Origin: a virus
IMG/VR virus record: IMGVR_UViG_3300046665_000482
Span: 1 to 61,377 of that record
Reading direction: 5' to 3' (one strand)
DNA: 61,377 nt
Of the stretch, positions 25,888 to 33,839 are shown piece by piece. Below the pieces are notes generated by a model. The model was not told the DNA's origin and did not search any database. It worked only from the letters and a program-made list of their open reading frames with translations. Every line of letters starts with the position of its first letter. The stretch's first letter is position 1. A program made the translations under genes and the position numbers.

Positions 25888-26982
25888 ATGAAGCTAAACC
25901 AACTCACCTTCACAAGATTTCTTGCCGCACTTTCTATCGTTATATATCATTCAGATTGTAAGATATATCCTTTTAATCAGGGAGTATTAAAAATGATATT
26001 CAGTCATGCTAACGTAGGGGTATCTTATTTCTTTATCCTATCTGGATTTGTAATGATAATAGCATATGGCAAACAAAAAACAGGTACAATTAACGCCAAG
26101 GCTTATTATATAAACAGAATTGCGAGAATATATCCACTGTATATATTTGCGCTTTTTTTGACAATTATAACTCAGTTAAGCAAACATGACGTCCATTTCA
26201 AGGATGTGTTATTGCAAATATTTGCACTTCAAAGTTGGTATCTTCCATTGGTTTTGAAATTGAATTCACCGGGCTGGTCGTTATCTGTAGAAGCATTTTT
26301 CTATTTAGCTTTTCCTATATTATTCAATTACGTATACAGCAAGTACTCAACTAAAATTGTGTTTGCATCAGTCATTTCATTTTGGATAATTAGCCAGGTA
26401 ACGGTTAATTATTTGTTTTTATCTCCATTTTATAAAGGATTCCCTTCAGACAGTCATAACTTTTTATTCTATTGGCCGATACTGCACCTTAATCAATTTA
26501 TGATGGGTAACATACTGGGATATATTTATTTAAGATATGCCGGGAAGAACAGAAACTTTGATTTGCCAGTTATCGCCGTTGTTTCTGCCTTATTAATCCT
26601 CCTATCCTTTAAACCGACTTTTAATTTTCATGATGGATTGATGGCAGTTATTTTTGCTCCGCTAATATTACTTATCTCTTTAAACAGTGGCATAATTACT
26701 AAGGCATTCTCGAACAAATACTTAGTAATATTAGGCGAGGCCAGTTACGGAATGTACATATTGCAATATCCAATAAGAAACTTTTGCCTTTCAGCATTTA
26801 AGAGGCTGCATATTAGCAATGAAACTATCTTCTTTTATGGATACCTGGTTATTTTGATTGGCGTTTCAATAGTCTGTTATTATATGATTGAAATCCCTGC
26901 AAAAGACTGGATAAAGAGCTTGCAAACTAGGCCGGCCAAGAAAGTGGCAGCGCCACTGGTAGAAAATGCAGTTAATTTTTAG
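25888..26982 (+). CDS. Acyltransferase-3 family membrane protein (OafA-like)
   Basis: The 364-aa product has about ten hydrophobic segments. It has an N-terminal RFLAALSIVIYHS with H21, which matches the catalytic His of acyltransferase-3, and a downstream NRIARIYPLY motif. The family O-acetylates lipopolysaccharide or other surface sugars. It is transcribed against the late genes; a TATCTTTA box lies at 25871-25878, 10 nt before the ATG. It is probably a lysogenic-conversion gene that alters the phage receptor. The 260 bp before it show no other gene. Confidence 0.85.
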   Translation: MKLNQLTFTRFLAALSIVIYHSDCKIYPFNQGVLKMIFSHANVGVSYFFILSGFVMIIAYGKQKTGTINAKAYYINRIARIYPLYIFALFLTIITQLSKHDVHFKDVLLQIFALQSWYLPLVLKLNSPGWSLSVEAFFYLAFPILFNYVYSKYSTKIVFASVISFWIISQVTVNYLFLSPFYKGFPSDSHNFLFYWPILHLNQFMMGNILGYIYLRYAGKNRNFDLPVIAVVSALLILLSFKPTFNFHDGLMAVIFAPLILLISLNSGIITKAFSNKYLVILGEASYGMYILQYPIRNFCLSAFKRLHISNETIFFYGYLVILIGVSIVCYYMIEIPAKDWIKSLQTRPAKKVAAPLVENAVNF

Positions 26983-27061
26983 GTTTTCAATAGTACGTTT
27001 TTCGTTTTTCCCAAAATCTGGTGTAGAGCCATCGACAGCGGACTTTATAAAATAATTAATC

Positions 27062-27226
27062 ATGGATTCAAATAATATTATATCGTTAAAAACCTGCCGG
27101 AAGTGTAAAAGAAATTCGTCAGAAAGAATACCTGGCAATAGTCTCATAAAAGCATTGTTGTTCTGGCTTGAAGTGAAGCGTTACCGTTGTACTTCATGCC
27201 GTAAAAAGTATTATATAATCAGTTAA
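27062..27226 (+). CDS. Small zinc-ribbon protein, 54 aa
   Basis: The frame has CRKC near residue 12 and CTSC near residue 43, separated by ERIPGNSLIKALLFWLEV and KRYRC. Two CxxC knuckles in a 54-aa basic protein indicate a zinc ribbon. Similar ERIP...LFW...KRY proteins are familiar from Sphingobacteriaceae chromosomes, suggesting recruitment from a host. It follows the acyltransferase by 79 bp on the same strand. Confidence 0.7.
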   Translation: MDSNNIISLKTCRKCKRNSSERIPGNSLIKALLFWLEVKRYRCTSCRKKYYIIS

Positions 27227-27308
27227 CTATAAGTCGATGTTAGCAACCTGACCTATGTTTTGTATAGGGCAGGTCAAACAAAAAAATCTTGCCATTTGTT
27301 TCCTTCTT

Positions 27309-27644
27309 ATGAGACAAATGCAAATCGACCCTGAATCTGTTATCAATGTTCCCCTAACAGGAGCGGCCAAAGCTTTACACCCAATTGTTTTCAAAGAGGG
27401 CGATAGTTTCTGTGCTCTACTTGGCCCTGATCCGCAAGCAGGCATATTTGGCTGCGGCTCTACACCTAAAAGTGCCTTAACCGATTGGGACGAACATTTG
27501 AAAGAACACCTGGCAACTGCCGGGGACGATGACGAAATAGTACAGCATGTAAAAGGTGTATTATCTAAGCCCAAAGAAGAAAAACCTATGTCACATGAAC
27601 TGGCTCACTTCCTCTCTGAAGCTATCAGACCACCCCGCAAGTAG
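27309..27644 (+). CDS. Hypothetical protein, 111 aa
   Basis: The chosen start gives MRQMQIDPESVINVPL; an in-frame extension to 27255 looks non-coding. Visible parts are a middle domain with KEGDSFCALLGPDPQAGIFG and a C-terminal amphipathic helix SHELAHFLSEAI with a basic end. The family is not recognised. It is the last gene of the rightward acyltransferase cluster and converges on a leftward gene. Confidence 0.6.
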   Translation: MRQMQIDPESVINVPLTGAAKALHPIVFKEGDSFCALLGPDPQAGIFGCGSTPKSALTDWDEHLKEHLATAGDDDEIVQHVKGVLSKPKEEKPMSHELAHFLSEAIRPPRK

Positions 27645-27675
27645 TTCCTTCCAAAAGCATATAGCGGGGAGGGGG

Positions 27676-27972
27676 TTAAAGTTTGAATGAGCGTTTAGTA
27701 AATTCAGTTACGCCCTCTCTTGCTTCTACAGCATTAGGATAACAATTGCGCCTTTTTCCTGTATATCCGCATTCATCACATCCTGAACCAACTTGAGGGC
27801 CTGTTTCGTATTCGCCGTGTTCGTTGCAGCCTGTACACGCCTCCGTTATATGCACATCTGTAACCAATGTGTCAACATATAGCGAATACTTAAACCGTCT
27901 ATCCAGTTTATGAGCCTTTATTGCTGCGGGTATATCTTCCGCTTTATCGAGATATATAAAATTCATTTTCAT
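27676..27972 (-). CDS. Cys-rich zinc-binding small protein
   Basis: The 98-aa product has CTGC (near residue 46), CDEC (near 64) and a further C in a DnaJ-like CxxCxGxG arrangement (CDECGYTGKRRNC). It is predicted to bind zinc. It is at the end of a long leftward run of small genes that precede the scaffold gene. Role unknown. Confidence 0.6.
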   Translation of the reverse strand: MKMNFIYLDKAEDIPAAIKAHKLDRRFKYSLYVDTLVTDVHITEACTGCNEHGEYETGPQVGSGCDECGYTGKRRNCYPNAVEAREGVTEFTKRSFKL

Positions 27973-27986
27973 TTCTCCTTTACTGT

Positions 27987-28190
27987 TTATACTTTGGGTG
28001 GGGTTGGAAGTATTTTAATATTCGCTGCAATTTCTTCAAAGTCTTTACGTATACGCATACCCTTTTCTTCGCTTGTTTCTTCCCTGTACTTATGTATATT
28101 TTCGGGGTCTGCTATACTTTTAATAGCAAATTCAAACGGGCTTATTGTAGTCTTAGCCTCTGCCGACTTTATTTCTTCTGACTGGTTCAT
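27987..28190 (-). CDS. Hypothetical protein, 67 aa
   Basis: The product is charged and helical with a central PFEFAIKSIADPENIHKY segment. Its start overlaps the stop of the previous gene by 4 bp (ATGA type), which supports translation. No family recognised. Confidence 0.5.
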   Translation of the reverse strand: MNQSEEIKSAEAKTTISPFEFAIKSIADPENIHKYREETSEEKGMRIRKDFEEIAANIKILPTPPKV

Positions 28191-28585
28191 GGGTTAGTTT
28201 TAAACTTAAATTCTCTTTTCAAGGTTTTGTAGATTATTTTTATGGCTTCTGAATTAAAGCCCCAATAGTCATTTATAAGCATTCTAATAAGACCATTGAC
28301 CCTTAAGAAATAAATAGAGCAAATTGCTTTATCGTTTGAACCATTTTCTTTTTTAATGTAGTGAGTTTGATTTGATAGACTAGATACTTTAACCCAATTA
28401 TAATGGAGATTTTTATTACATAAAACCATTTCTTTTGATAAAATATCAAAGAGTTTCTTCGCATCTTCTTTATCGAAGAAGTAAAAAGAGTCATCTTCTT
28501 TCAATACAATTGAAAAATATTTTTTGTCATCATCTCCTAAAATCTGAATCTCAAAAACGCTATTAATTTGAATAATTCGCTTCAT
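28187..28585 (-). CDS. Hypothetical protein, 132 aa, AT-rich
   Basis: The product is rich in Lys, Ile and Phe with alternating beta pattern (FEIQILGDDDKKYFSIVL). Base composition is clearly more AT-rich than the structural genes nearby. It overlaps its downstream neighbour by 4 bp and is 3 bp after the preceding gene. No family recognised. Confidence 0.55.
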   Translation of the reverse strand: MKRIIQINSVFEIQILGDDDKKYFSIVLKEDDSFYFFDKEDAKKLFDILSKEMVLCNKNLHYNWVKVSSLSNQTHYIKKENGSNDKAICSIYFLRVNGLIRMLINDYWGFNSEAIKIIYKTLKREFKFKTNP

Positions 28586-28588
28586 GGG

Positions 28589-29428
28589 TTATTGAGGTTT
28601 AATTAATGAGTAATACTTATCGTAAATTGGCGGTGAAAGTTTTTGCACAATTCTTTTTGCGCTATCATCTAAAAACCGAACTGTATATCCTTGTTTAATA
28701 AGCCTTGAAAATAAGTCTACAGCATTGGATGATAGCCTTTTAATATTAGTGTCTTTACTATGAAAGAAATCGGCTTCTATTTCTTGATCGGGGGCGAAAA
28801 ATGTATCTACAATTACAATATTATTATGCTTAACCCCATTTGAGATATTTAGCCAATATTGTTTTTCTAATGATAGATTTCTAAGCTTGATAGCGTTTGC
28901 TTCCTCTATAGGTACATGGGTTGACTGGAAGTGCTTTATTTTATAGGTAGCATATTCTTCAATAGCTTCTATTATATCCCTTTTTGAGTTACACCCGTTT
29001 TCTTCATAAATTTGCTCTGCTGATTTAATCAACCCTACTTTTGGGTTTCCGCATACCCGCATATCAGATAATATTTCTTTGGGCATCTGCATTAATTGAG
29101 TTTCAATTATAGGCTTTGCAAATGCGCATTGAGAATTATCTATGCAACCACATGTTTGACCACATATTTTATTTACCGACTCGTCAATAGCGGGTACTTC
29201 CTTTTCAGGTTGTTCTTTGTAGTTAGGAGAGGAAGTTTTAAATGATTGCCTTGCTTGTGCTTTTTCCTGCCAGTTGCTTTTACCTGTTGATAAACTTTCC
29301 AGTGTGGAAACCTCTATGCTTTCGGGCGCAACGGGTGGCGGTGTCTTAACAGGACCCGGCCAAGTGTCTTCTCTTAATTGTTTCATAGCCTTTTTATCGG
29401 CTCTACTAAATAGTTTTAATCTTGCCAT
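28589..29428 (-). CDS. Hypothetical protein with Cys cluster, 279 aa
   Basis: A disordered Pro-rich N region (about 20-85) leads to a Cys cluster (CGQTCGCIDNSQC, about 89-101) that could bind metal. A helical domain follows (about 125-190), then a beta segment IVIVDTFFAPDQEIEADFF. The cluster and the mixed fold suggest a nucleic-acid or metal enzyme, but no family is recognised. AT-rich like its neighbour. Confidence 0.55.
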   Translation of the reverse strand: MARLKLFSRADKKAMKQLREDTWPGPVKTPPPVAPESIEVSTLESLSTGKSNWQEKAQARQSFKTSSPNYKEQPEKEVPAIDESVNKICGQTCGCIDNSQCAFAKPIIETQLMQMPKEILSDMRVCGNPKVGLIKSAEQIYEENGCNSKRDIIEAIEEYATYKIKHFQSTHVPIEEANAIKLRNLSLEKQYWLNISNGVKHNNIVIVDTFFAPDQEIEADFFHSKDTNIKRLSSNAVDLFSRLIKQGYTVRFLDDSAKRIVQKLSPPIYDKYYSLIKPQ

Positions 29429-29502
29429 AATTTTCTTACTTTTTTAAATTCTTCTTCGGTGTATACGTGGGGTATGGGACGGTCTTGGTGGGTGATGTTC
29501 AT
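29416..29502 (-). CDS. Possible 28-aa peptide
   Basis: ATG at 29502 opens 28 codons (MNITHQDRPIPHVYTEEEF...). The gene overlaps the stop of the gene before it and the start of the gene after it, the coupling seen across this operon. Length alone is weak evidence. Confidence 0.35.
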   Translation of the reverse strand: MNITHQDRPIPHVYTEEEFKKVRKLWQD

Positions 29503-29849
29503 GGGGTTAGATTTATTTCAAGTTCGCTGCCTGTATTAAAATAGTACCAATTTTGAAACTGATGCACTGCATTTTGCTTTACGCCTATATTTGTTAGGAC
29601 ATTATCACCACCCTGCACAAATAGGTTGAAATCATCATCCATTAAAATATCATCGTCAACAATGTGGTAAAACCCATCTATATCAAATTTGAATAATGGC
29701 ATTAATATTTCATGTGTAAGCCTTATGCCATTTGGTTTAAGTTTACCCTCGTGCAATAGCCGTAGTTCTGTCCATTGGACTTTAACTATACCACCACCAT
29801 CAAGTATATAATTACCAATCCTTACATCATTTTTATTAAACTTCATCAA
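29499..29849 (-). CDS. Hypothetical phage protein (xELRIGN-type family), 116 aa
   Basis: The start MKFNKNDVRIGNYI resembles MKANELRIGNWV of the gene at 41143-41538. Both keep an order of a lead motif, a middle LTxE...LGF-like or ILMPLFKF part, and a C-terminal VHxFQNWYY or VHELQNIFF motif. They appear to be divergent paralogs of a family common in Bacteroidota phages. Function unknown. Confidence 0.6.
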   Translation of the reverse strand: MMKFNKNDVRIGNYILDGGGIVKVQWTELRLLHEGKLKPNGIRLTHEILMPLFKFDIDGFYHIVDDDILMDDDFNLFVQGGDNVLTNIGVKQNAVHQFQNWYYFNTGSELEINLTP

Positions 29850-30003
29850 TTCTATAAGCTGTAAACTGCTGAACTGATATATCCATTAATTCACCTATGT
29901 GGCTGTCGCAACTTTCGGTATAATCATCAGTCGTGTTACCATAATTCATTTGCCAAGTTGCATCTTCTGTGCAATCAATTTGGCAGCATTTTACTTTTTC
30001 CAT
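29836..30003 (-). CDS. Small Cys-containing protein, 55 aa
   Basis: The frame MEKVKCCQIDC... has four Cys in 32 residues (CC, C11, C32) and overlaps the next gene start by 14 bp. Coupled placement and Cys spacing support a small metal-binding protein. Family unknown. Confidence 0.5.
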   Translation of the reverse strand: MEKVKCCQIDCTEDATWQMNYGNTTDDYTESCDSHIGELMDISVQQFTAYRIDEV

Positions 30004-30005
30004 TT

Positions 30006-30137
30006 TTATTTATTTAAGTTTATACATTTTACGTTCTTCTTTTTATGGTAAAAAACAATCTTTGCAGACCACTTATCGCAAATTAAACAATGCTTCCATA
30101 GGTCCGAAGACTCCCATATGTGCTTGCAATATTTCAT
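30006..30137 (-). CDS. Small zinc-ribbon-like protein, 43 aa
   Basis: The frame starts MKYCKHIWESSDLWKHC with CLIC following and one later Cys. CKHxW...C-x2-C is a zinc-ribbon style pattern seen in small phage proteins. It overlaps the preceding gene by 4 bp and is 2 bp before the next. Confidence 0.55.
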   Translation of the reverse strand: MKYCKHIWESSDLWKHCLICDKWSAKIVFYHKKKNVKCINLNK

Positions 30138-30433
30138 ATTGTGTCATAAATAGTGAAGTCTTTTTTATGGAGTTCTTTTTCAAACCATTCCTGTAGTTGA
30201 TCTCTATCAAAAGACGGATTCCCAAAACTGTCATAAATTAAACCACATTGTCTAAACATGGTGGCTATATTGATAGCGGCTTGCTTTTGTTTAGCTTCTA
30301 ACGCCTCAAAATCTATTGCTGTTACTCTGTGTATATTTTCCATAATCGGTTTCATTTTACGTTCTTCCCAAATAGCTATGCAGATTAGTATTAAGGCTGC
30401 AAGCAGTACCAGGGGTGTGAGGATGGTTTTCAT
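30134..30433 (-). CDS. Single-TM hypothetical protein, 99 aa
   Basis: An N-terminal membrane segment (about 4-22, ILTPLVLLAALILICIAIW) is followed by a helical soluble tail with QKQAAINIATMFRQCG and ending in an aromatic, charged stretch. It is likely an inner-membrane protein of one segment. Role unknown. Confidence 0.55.
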   Translation of the reverse strand: MKTILTPLVLLAALILICIAIWEERKMKPIMENIHRVTAIDFEALEAKQKQAAINIATMFRQCGLIYDSFGNPSFDRDQLQEWFEKELHKKDFTIYDTI

Positions 30434-30609
30434 GGGGTTGGGGTTATACCCTTGATGTGTTTAAATTGGATTCTTACAAAGTGCTCTTTATCCACATCTA
30501 AGTCTATCCCCGTATCGTTAATTCTTAATAGAGTACCCGTGCGCTCATACATATATTTTGTCGGCATCCATTGGACATTATAAACTTTACCCACTTCAAG
30601 GTTTTCCAT
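30430..30609 (-). CDS. Hypothetical protein, 59 aa
   Basis: The frame MENLEVGKVYNVQWMPTKY... is a short beta-rich domain of the kind found in small OB/SH3-like proteins. It overlaps the next gene start by 4 bp (ATGA). No family recognised. Confidence 0.5.
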   Translation of the reverse strand: MENLEVGKVYNVQWMPTKYMYERTGTLLRINDTGIDLDVDKEHFVRIQFKHIKGITPTP

Positions 30610-30613
30610 CTTC

Positions 30614-30898
30614 TTATATTTTTTCGGTGTTGCCTAAGGCTTTGTTAATGGCTGCAATAGCTTTAATATGAGCCGGATGATTTGTATTAATCATTATTTC
30701 CGATTCTGGTAACAACGCTTTTAAAGCCTCTAACAAGTCTCCTAGTGAATTAGAAAGGCGTAAATTAATTTCACGCTGCTTGTTAACTTCTGCTTCTAAT
30801 TTACTAATGGTATTATATGCAAATGATAGTTTTCCTGATCCTTTAAATTCTCCGTTCGTTTTCATTTGGTATGGGTGTGTTTTTATGGGTGTGGGCAT
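30614..30898 (-). CDS. Hypothetical coiled-coil protein, 94 aa
   Basis: A basic N-terminal tail (about 1-25) leads to a heptad stretch (ISKLEAEVNKQREINLRLSN) and an amphipathic end. It is 4 bp from its upstream neighbour's start region. The likely form is a small oligomer. Function unknown. Confidence 0.5.
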   Translation of the reverse strand: MPTPIKTHPYQMKTNGEFKGSGKLSFAYNTISKLEAEVNKQREINLRLSNSLGDLLEALKALLPESEIMINTNHPAHIKAIAAINKALGNTEKI

Positions 30899-30900
30899 GG

Positions 30901-31152
30901 TTAAAGTATTGGTTGTTTCAATAATCTAAAATGTTCGTTAAATTGAGTGGGATAAGCATCCCACATTCGTGGCTCACCATACGCGTCAATTATGCAATCA
31001 CCGTCAACGCAATCATATTTATTGCCCTCAACGTAAATATTTCGCTTTCCTCTTATCCCGTTTTCGTCACATGTCTTAATGCATAAGACCTTTCGCCCTT
31101 TAGTTAATAAACCTTTGTAAATACTTGACATAATCTTATTTGCGTTTACCAC
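30901..31152 (-). CDS. Hypothetical protein, 83 aa
   Basis: The product is basic and beta-rich with two Cys (VLCIKTCDENGI) and a C-terminal HFRLLKQPIL. The pattern KGLLTKGRKVLCIKT...NKYDCVDGD resembles small phage proteins with an SH3-like barrel; this is weak. Confidence 0.45.
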   Translation of the reverse strand: MVNANKIMSSIYKGLLTKGRKVLCIKTCDENGIRGKRNIYVEGNKYDCVDGDCIIDAYGEPRMWDAYPTQFNEHFRLLKQPIL

Positions 31153-31213
31153 TCAATCCCCGCCAATCGAAACGGGCGGGGTGGGGATGTGAAAGTATTT
31201 TTTGTATAGTATG

Positions 31214-31393
31214 TTATTTTAGTATTTCTACTGCTTCAAGTATTGCAGCTGCAGTTGACGACATCGTATCAAGCTTTTTAATCACATAGGCCCAATCACT
31301 ACGGGCGATTGCCTTACTCAAATATCCGGCATCTTCAATCATAAACTCTTTTCTGGTTTCAATGGCTTCTTTTATTTCTTGCTCTGTTTTCAT
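31214..31393 (-). CDS. Hypothetical helical protein, 59 aa
   Basis: The frame MKTEQEIKEAIETRKEFM... is all helical, with an Ala-rich C-terminal helix. ATG at 31393, TAA at 31214. It fills an otherwise empty gap in the operon and has coding-like third positions. No family recognised. Confidence 0.5.
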   Translation of the reverse strand: MKTEQEIKEAIETRKEFMIEDAGYLSKAIARSDWAYVIKKLDTMSSTAAAILEAVEILK

Positions 31394-31421
31394 AATTCAA
31401 AATATTGTTATAGATAGATAA

Positions 31422-31667
31422 TTAGGAAATTTTGGTTATGGATAAACACTCATTATTAAATTCAGCCTTGATAGCTTTATATAAGTACGGTATAAAAAGT
31501 TTTGATAGATTAATACTCATAGTTATTTTTGTCACCATTCGCCTTTCGTATTTTGAAGATGTTACTACATCCACATAATATTCTCCAATACTACTAATGC
31601 CGATCCTTTCTACTTCGCCTATTAATTCAAAATGCCCTATCCCTGACTTCCTGTATCTTATTGCCAT
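31422..31667 (-). CDS. Hypothetical protein, 81 aa
   Basis: A beta-rich N half (GHFELIGEVERIGISSIGEYY) is followed by MVTKITMSINLSKLF and a C-terminal ECLSITKIS. It lies between two other small leftward genes. No family recognised. Confidence 0.5.
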   Translation of the reverse strand: MAIRYRKSGIGHFELIGEVERIGISSIGEYYVDVVTSSKYERRMVTKITMSINLSKLFIPYLYKAIKAEFNNECLSITKIS

Positions 31668-31693
31668 TTTCTTTCTGTTTTAATTATAAATAA

Positions 31694-31885
31694 CTAAAAT
31701 GCGCTGGCTCCATTGAAAATAGCCAAACCTATCTTAGCGTACTTTTGAAATTTGGCGTAGCTTACCCTGTTTTCAATATAATTTCGACTTGCTATTCCGG
31801 TATCTTTTCCATTCTTAGCAAAATCATATTTAATCAGTTGTAAAGCATTTTCTGTTTTAGATGGTTGCTTATTCAGGTTTTTCAT
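31694..31885 (-). CDS. Conserved small phage protein, 63 aa
   Basis: The pattern MKNLNKQPSKTENALQLIKY...NRVSYAKFQKYAKIGL...F is one I associate with a short conserved protein of Bacteroidota prophages. It is the first gene of its leftward unit, just downstream of a well-matched promoter at 31915-31946. Function unknown. Confidence 0.65.
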   Translation of the reverse strand: MKNLNKQPSKTENALQLIKYDFAKNGKDTGIASRNYIENRVSYAKFQKYAKIGLAIFNGASAF

Positions 31886-31914
31886 ACTACTAAGTTTTGT
31901 TTGTTTTGATGATG

Positions 31915-31946
31915 TAAATATATGTACCTATTATTACATTACCAAA
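31915..31946 (-). promoter_or_regulatory. Leftward promoter of the small-gene block
   Basis: On the minus strand TTTG (31946-31943) is followed after exactly 20 nt by TATATTTA (31922-31915), one base from the consensus -7 box. The start of transcription would fall near 31908, about 23 nt before the ATG at 31885. Confidence 0.65.
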
Positions 31947-31950
31947 TATA

Positions 31951-31982
31951 TTTGTAAATATTTGTACGTTTTATTACATTTG
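31951..31982 (+). promoter_or_regulatory. Rightward promoter of the gene at 31987
   Basis: TTTG at 31951-31954, 20 nt, then TACATTTG at 31975-31982, an exact match to TTTG-N20-TAnnTTTG. The expected start of transcription coincides with the GTG at 31987. It is back to back with a leftward promoter, and the repeated ATATTTGTA/AATATTTGTAC between them could be a shared operator. Confidence 0.7.
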
Positions 31983-31986
31983 CTTT

Positions 31987-32208
31987 GTGAACAAACGAGC
32001 AAAGAAAATATTCGTGGTTATTTTAGATAACCAACTTATCTACTTCAACACCAATTTAAAAGCCTTACATGCATCTGCAACTGGTATTCCAGGCTTCACG
32101 GATAGCTACGTTACTCTATTTAGGCGTTTTCAAGCCGCTGACGGCTTTACATTATCCATCGGCGATAAAGAGTATCACTTTCAAAAGTTCGTGTCGGTAG
32201 CGGCTTAG
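31987..32208 (+). CDS. Small hypothetical protein, likely leaderless (GTG start)
   Basis: The 73-aa product begins (GTG) MNKRAKKIFVVILDNQLIYF and is a compact alpha/beta-like domain ending FQKFVSVAA. No ATG lies in its first 25 codons. It is the only rightward gene between 27.7 and 37.0 kb and has its own consensus promoter. It is probably expressed in the lysogen. Family unknown. Confidence 0.6.
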   Translation: MNKRAKKIFVVILDNQLIYFNTNLKALHASATGIPGFTDSYVTLFRRFQAADGFTLSIGDKEYHFQKFVSVAA

Positions 32209-32226
32209 GCTATCCGATCCTATCTC

Positions 32227-33345
32227 CTACCTAATCCCCCTCAACATCTCAACAATAGGTTTTGGCTGCTTCTGAGCGTCCCACATGCCGAACGTTCCCT
32301 CTACCCCTAGCCGCTCAACTTGGTCATACTGCTGAAAGGCGAATACAGAGAAGCCCTTATCCTTCAGACGCTTAAGCAACGGTATCAATGCTAATTGCTT
32401 TTGAGCATCAAAGCCAGTTTTATCAGCCTTAAACCCTACTTCATTGAATGATATTGGCTTACCTGGAAACTCAATAGGCAGAATATCTTCTATCTTCATG
32501 CCGGCATAGCGCTTTGGTAGCAATCCAGTTTCCTGATTTAAATACCAGTGCCAGGTTAACTCATCAAAGTTTACACCCTTATCTTGCAAGTAATGAATAA
32601 ATGCAAAGTGTGTCCATTCTCCGTTTATCTGTGTCCAGCTACCAGACCCCTGTGATTTAACCCCATCAAACATGCCTTTAACATAATCAGCGATACAAGC
32701 AATGGCTATTGGATCGTAATGCTTTACATCGTCGCCTGAGACGTTTTTAAGGATGCATTTCAACGCTAATTCATTGCCTAGTTCAAATGATGGGAACAGC
32801 TTGCCGTATCTCTCAGCGAAACCTGAGGCATAAGTAAAACCTTTATCATAATTGCCGTCAACCTTACTTAGCGACAAGCCCGGCGTATACAATACCGGAA
32901 GTATTTCCAGACCTGCTTTTCTCATGTTGGGGTAGATGCTGTATATGAACTCATCCTCTAACGTTAGTGAACCGTTAGGGTTGATACTGTTCATATCCAA
33001 TCTAACAGCATTCATGCCAAGTGATTTAATAAGTTCAGCAGATATTTTGCTGTCTTTATAGATCGGGCTGTTGAATGAGTGAATGTTCATTCCCCAGTAT
33101 TGCAAGCGGGGCGAGGCCGGTGAGGCCGGTGCCGGTGTTGCTTGTAGCAGCGCTATCTGTGCCGCCTGATCTGCTAGCTTTTGAGTTAGGTCAGCGTTGT
33201 ATTGGTGCGCATGGTCAAGTGTCGCCTGAAGGTCCGAATTGTCGATTACAAGCGTTTTATTCGTTTGCTGTAAGTCTGCTAAATCAGCAGTTGCGGTTTC
33301 CAGTTCTTGAAGTCCGGTAGTGAGGAACTCTTTTAGGTTTTGCAT
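32227..33345 (-). CDS. Coiled-coil glycoside hydrolase (TIM-barrel, clan GH-A-like)
   Basis: The 372-aa product has an N-terminal coiled coil (about 1-68), a Pro/Ala linker (about 69-80), then a TIM barrel from RLQYWGMNIHSFN. The likely acid/base is the Glu in FELGNELAL and the likely nucleophile is the Glu in ISFNEVGF. There is no signal peptide. A coiled-coil stalk on a cytosolic glycosidase suggests a virion part assembled into trimers, or an enzyme released at lysis. It lies away from the tail module. Substrate unknown. Confidence 0.7.
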   Translation of the reverse strand: MQNLKEFLTTGLQELETATADLADLQQTNKTLVIDNSDLQATLDHAHQYNADLTQKLADQAAQIALLQATPAPASPASPRLQYWGMNIHSFNSPIYKDSKISAELIKSLGMNAVRLDMNSINPNGSLTLEDEFIYSIYPNMRKAGLEILPVLYTPGLSLSKVDGNYDKGFTYASGFAERYGKLFPSFELGNELALKCILKNVSGDDVKHYDPIAIACIADYVKGMFDGVKSQGSGSWTQINGEWTHFAFIHYLQDKGVNFDELTWHWYLNQETGLLPKRYAGMKIEDILPIEFPGKPISFNEVGFKADKTGFDAQKQLALIPLLKRLKDKGFSVFAFQQYDQVERLGVEGTFGMWDAQKQPKPIVEMLRGIR

Positions 33346-33405
33346 GGTTTTGTCGGGTTGGTTAGTTAATTAGTTTAAATCCTTTGTTAAGTATTTAGCT
33401 CTCAC

Positions 33406-33510
33406 CTATCCCCCTAACTCCTCCTCAAAGCACATTTTACTTATACTGATACAGAGTCTGACTGCTACTACTGCTGCGATAGCTACCGTTGTTAGGATAA
33501 TTGTTGTCAT
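33406..33510 (-). CDS. Possible single-TM peptide, 34 aa
   Basis: The frame MTTIILTTVAIAAVVAV... has one membrane segment (about 4-20) and a polar tail with FEEEL. ATG 33510, TAG 33406. Small hydrophobic peptides are common in such runs; support is only from composition. Confidence 0.4.
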   Translation of the reverse strand: MTTIILTTVAIAAVVAVRLCISISKMCFEEELGG

Positions 33511-33520
33511 GGTTATTGGG

Positions 33521-33823
33521 TTAATAAACTTTTAAATCGTGCAACAACTGTTTGTAGTTGTCTCGAGAGAAGTTATATGCCTTTTCTTCGGTGCCATTCT
33601 TTATAAAAAGAATACTACCGGCTATATGCCAATTCATTCCACTTAGAAACTCGAATACAGCTTTTTCGTATGCATCAACAGTATAAATTACAGCGTACCT
33701 ATTGGTAGACACTATTGGCAAAATGGTAACAAGGTCTCCTTCCATTTCCTCATTGATAAACCGGAGCATCTCACTGGTATTATCGAAATATTCTTCTTTG
33801 TAGAATAGATGGTTGTCTCTCAT
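33521..33823 (-). CDS. Hypothetical protein, 100 aa
   Basis: The product has an acidic helical N part (YFDNTSEMLRFINEEMEGDL) and a beta-alpha C part ending NYKQLLHDLKVY. It reads like a small alpha/beta domain. No family recognised. Confidence 0.5.
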   Translation of the reverse strand: MRDNHLFYKEEYFDNTSEMLRFINEEMEGDLVTILPIVSTNRYAVIYTVDAYEKAVFEFLSGMNWHIAGSILFIKNGTEEKAYNFSRDNYKQLLHDLKVY

Positions 33824-33839
33824 GGTTGATTAGGTTAGG

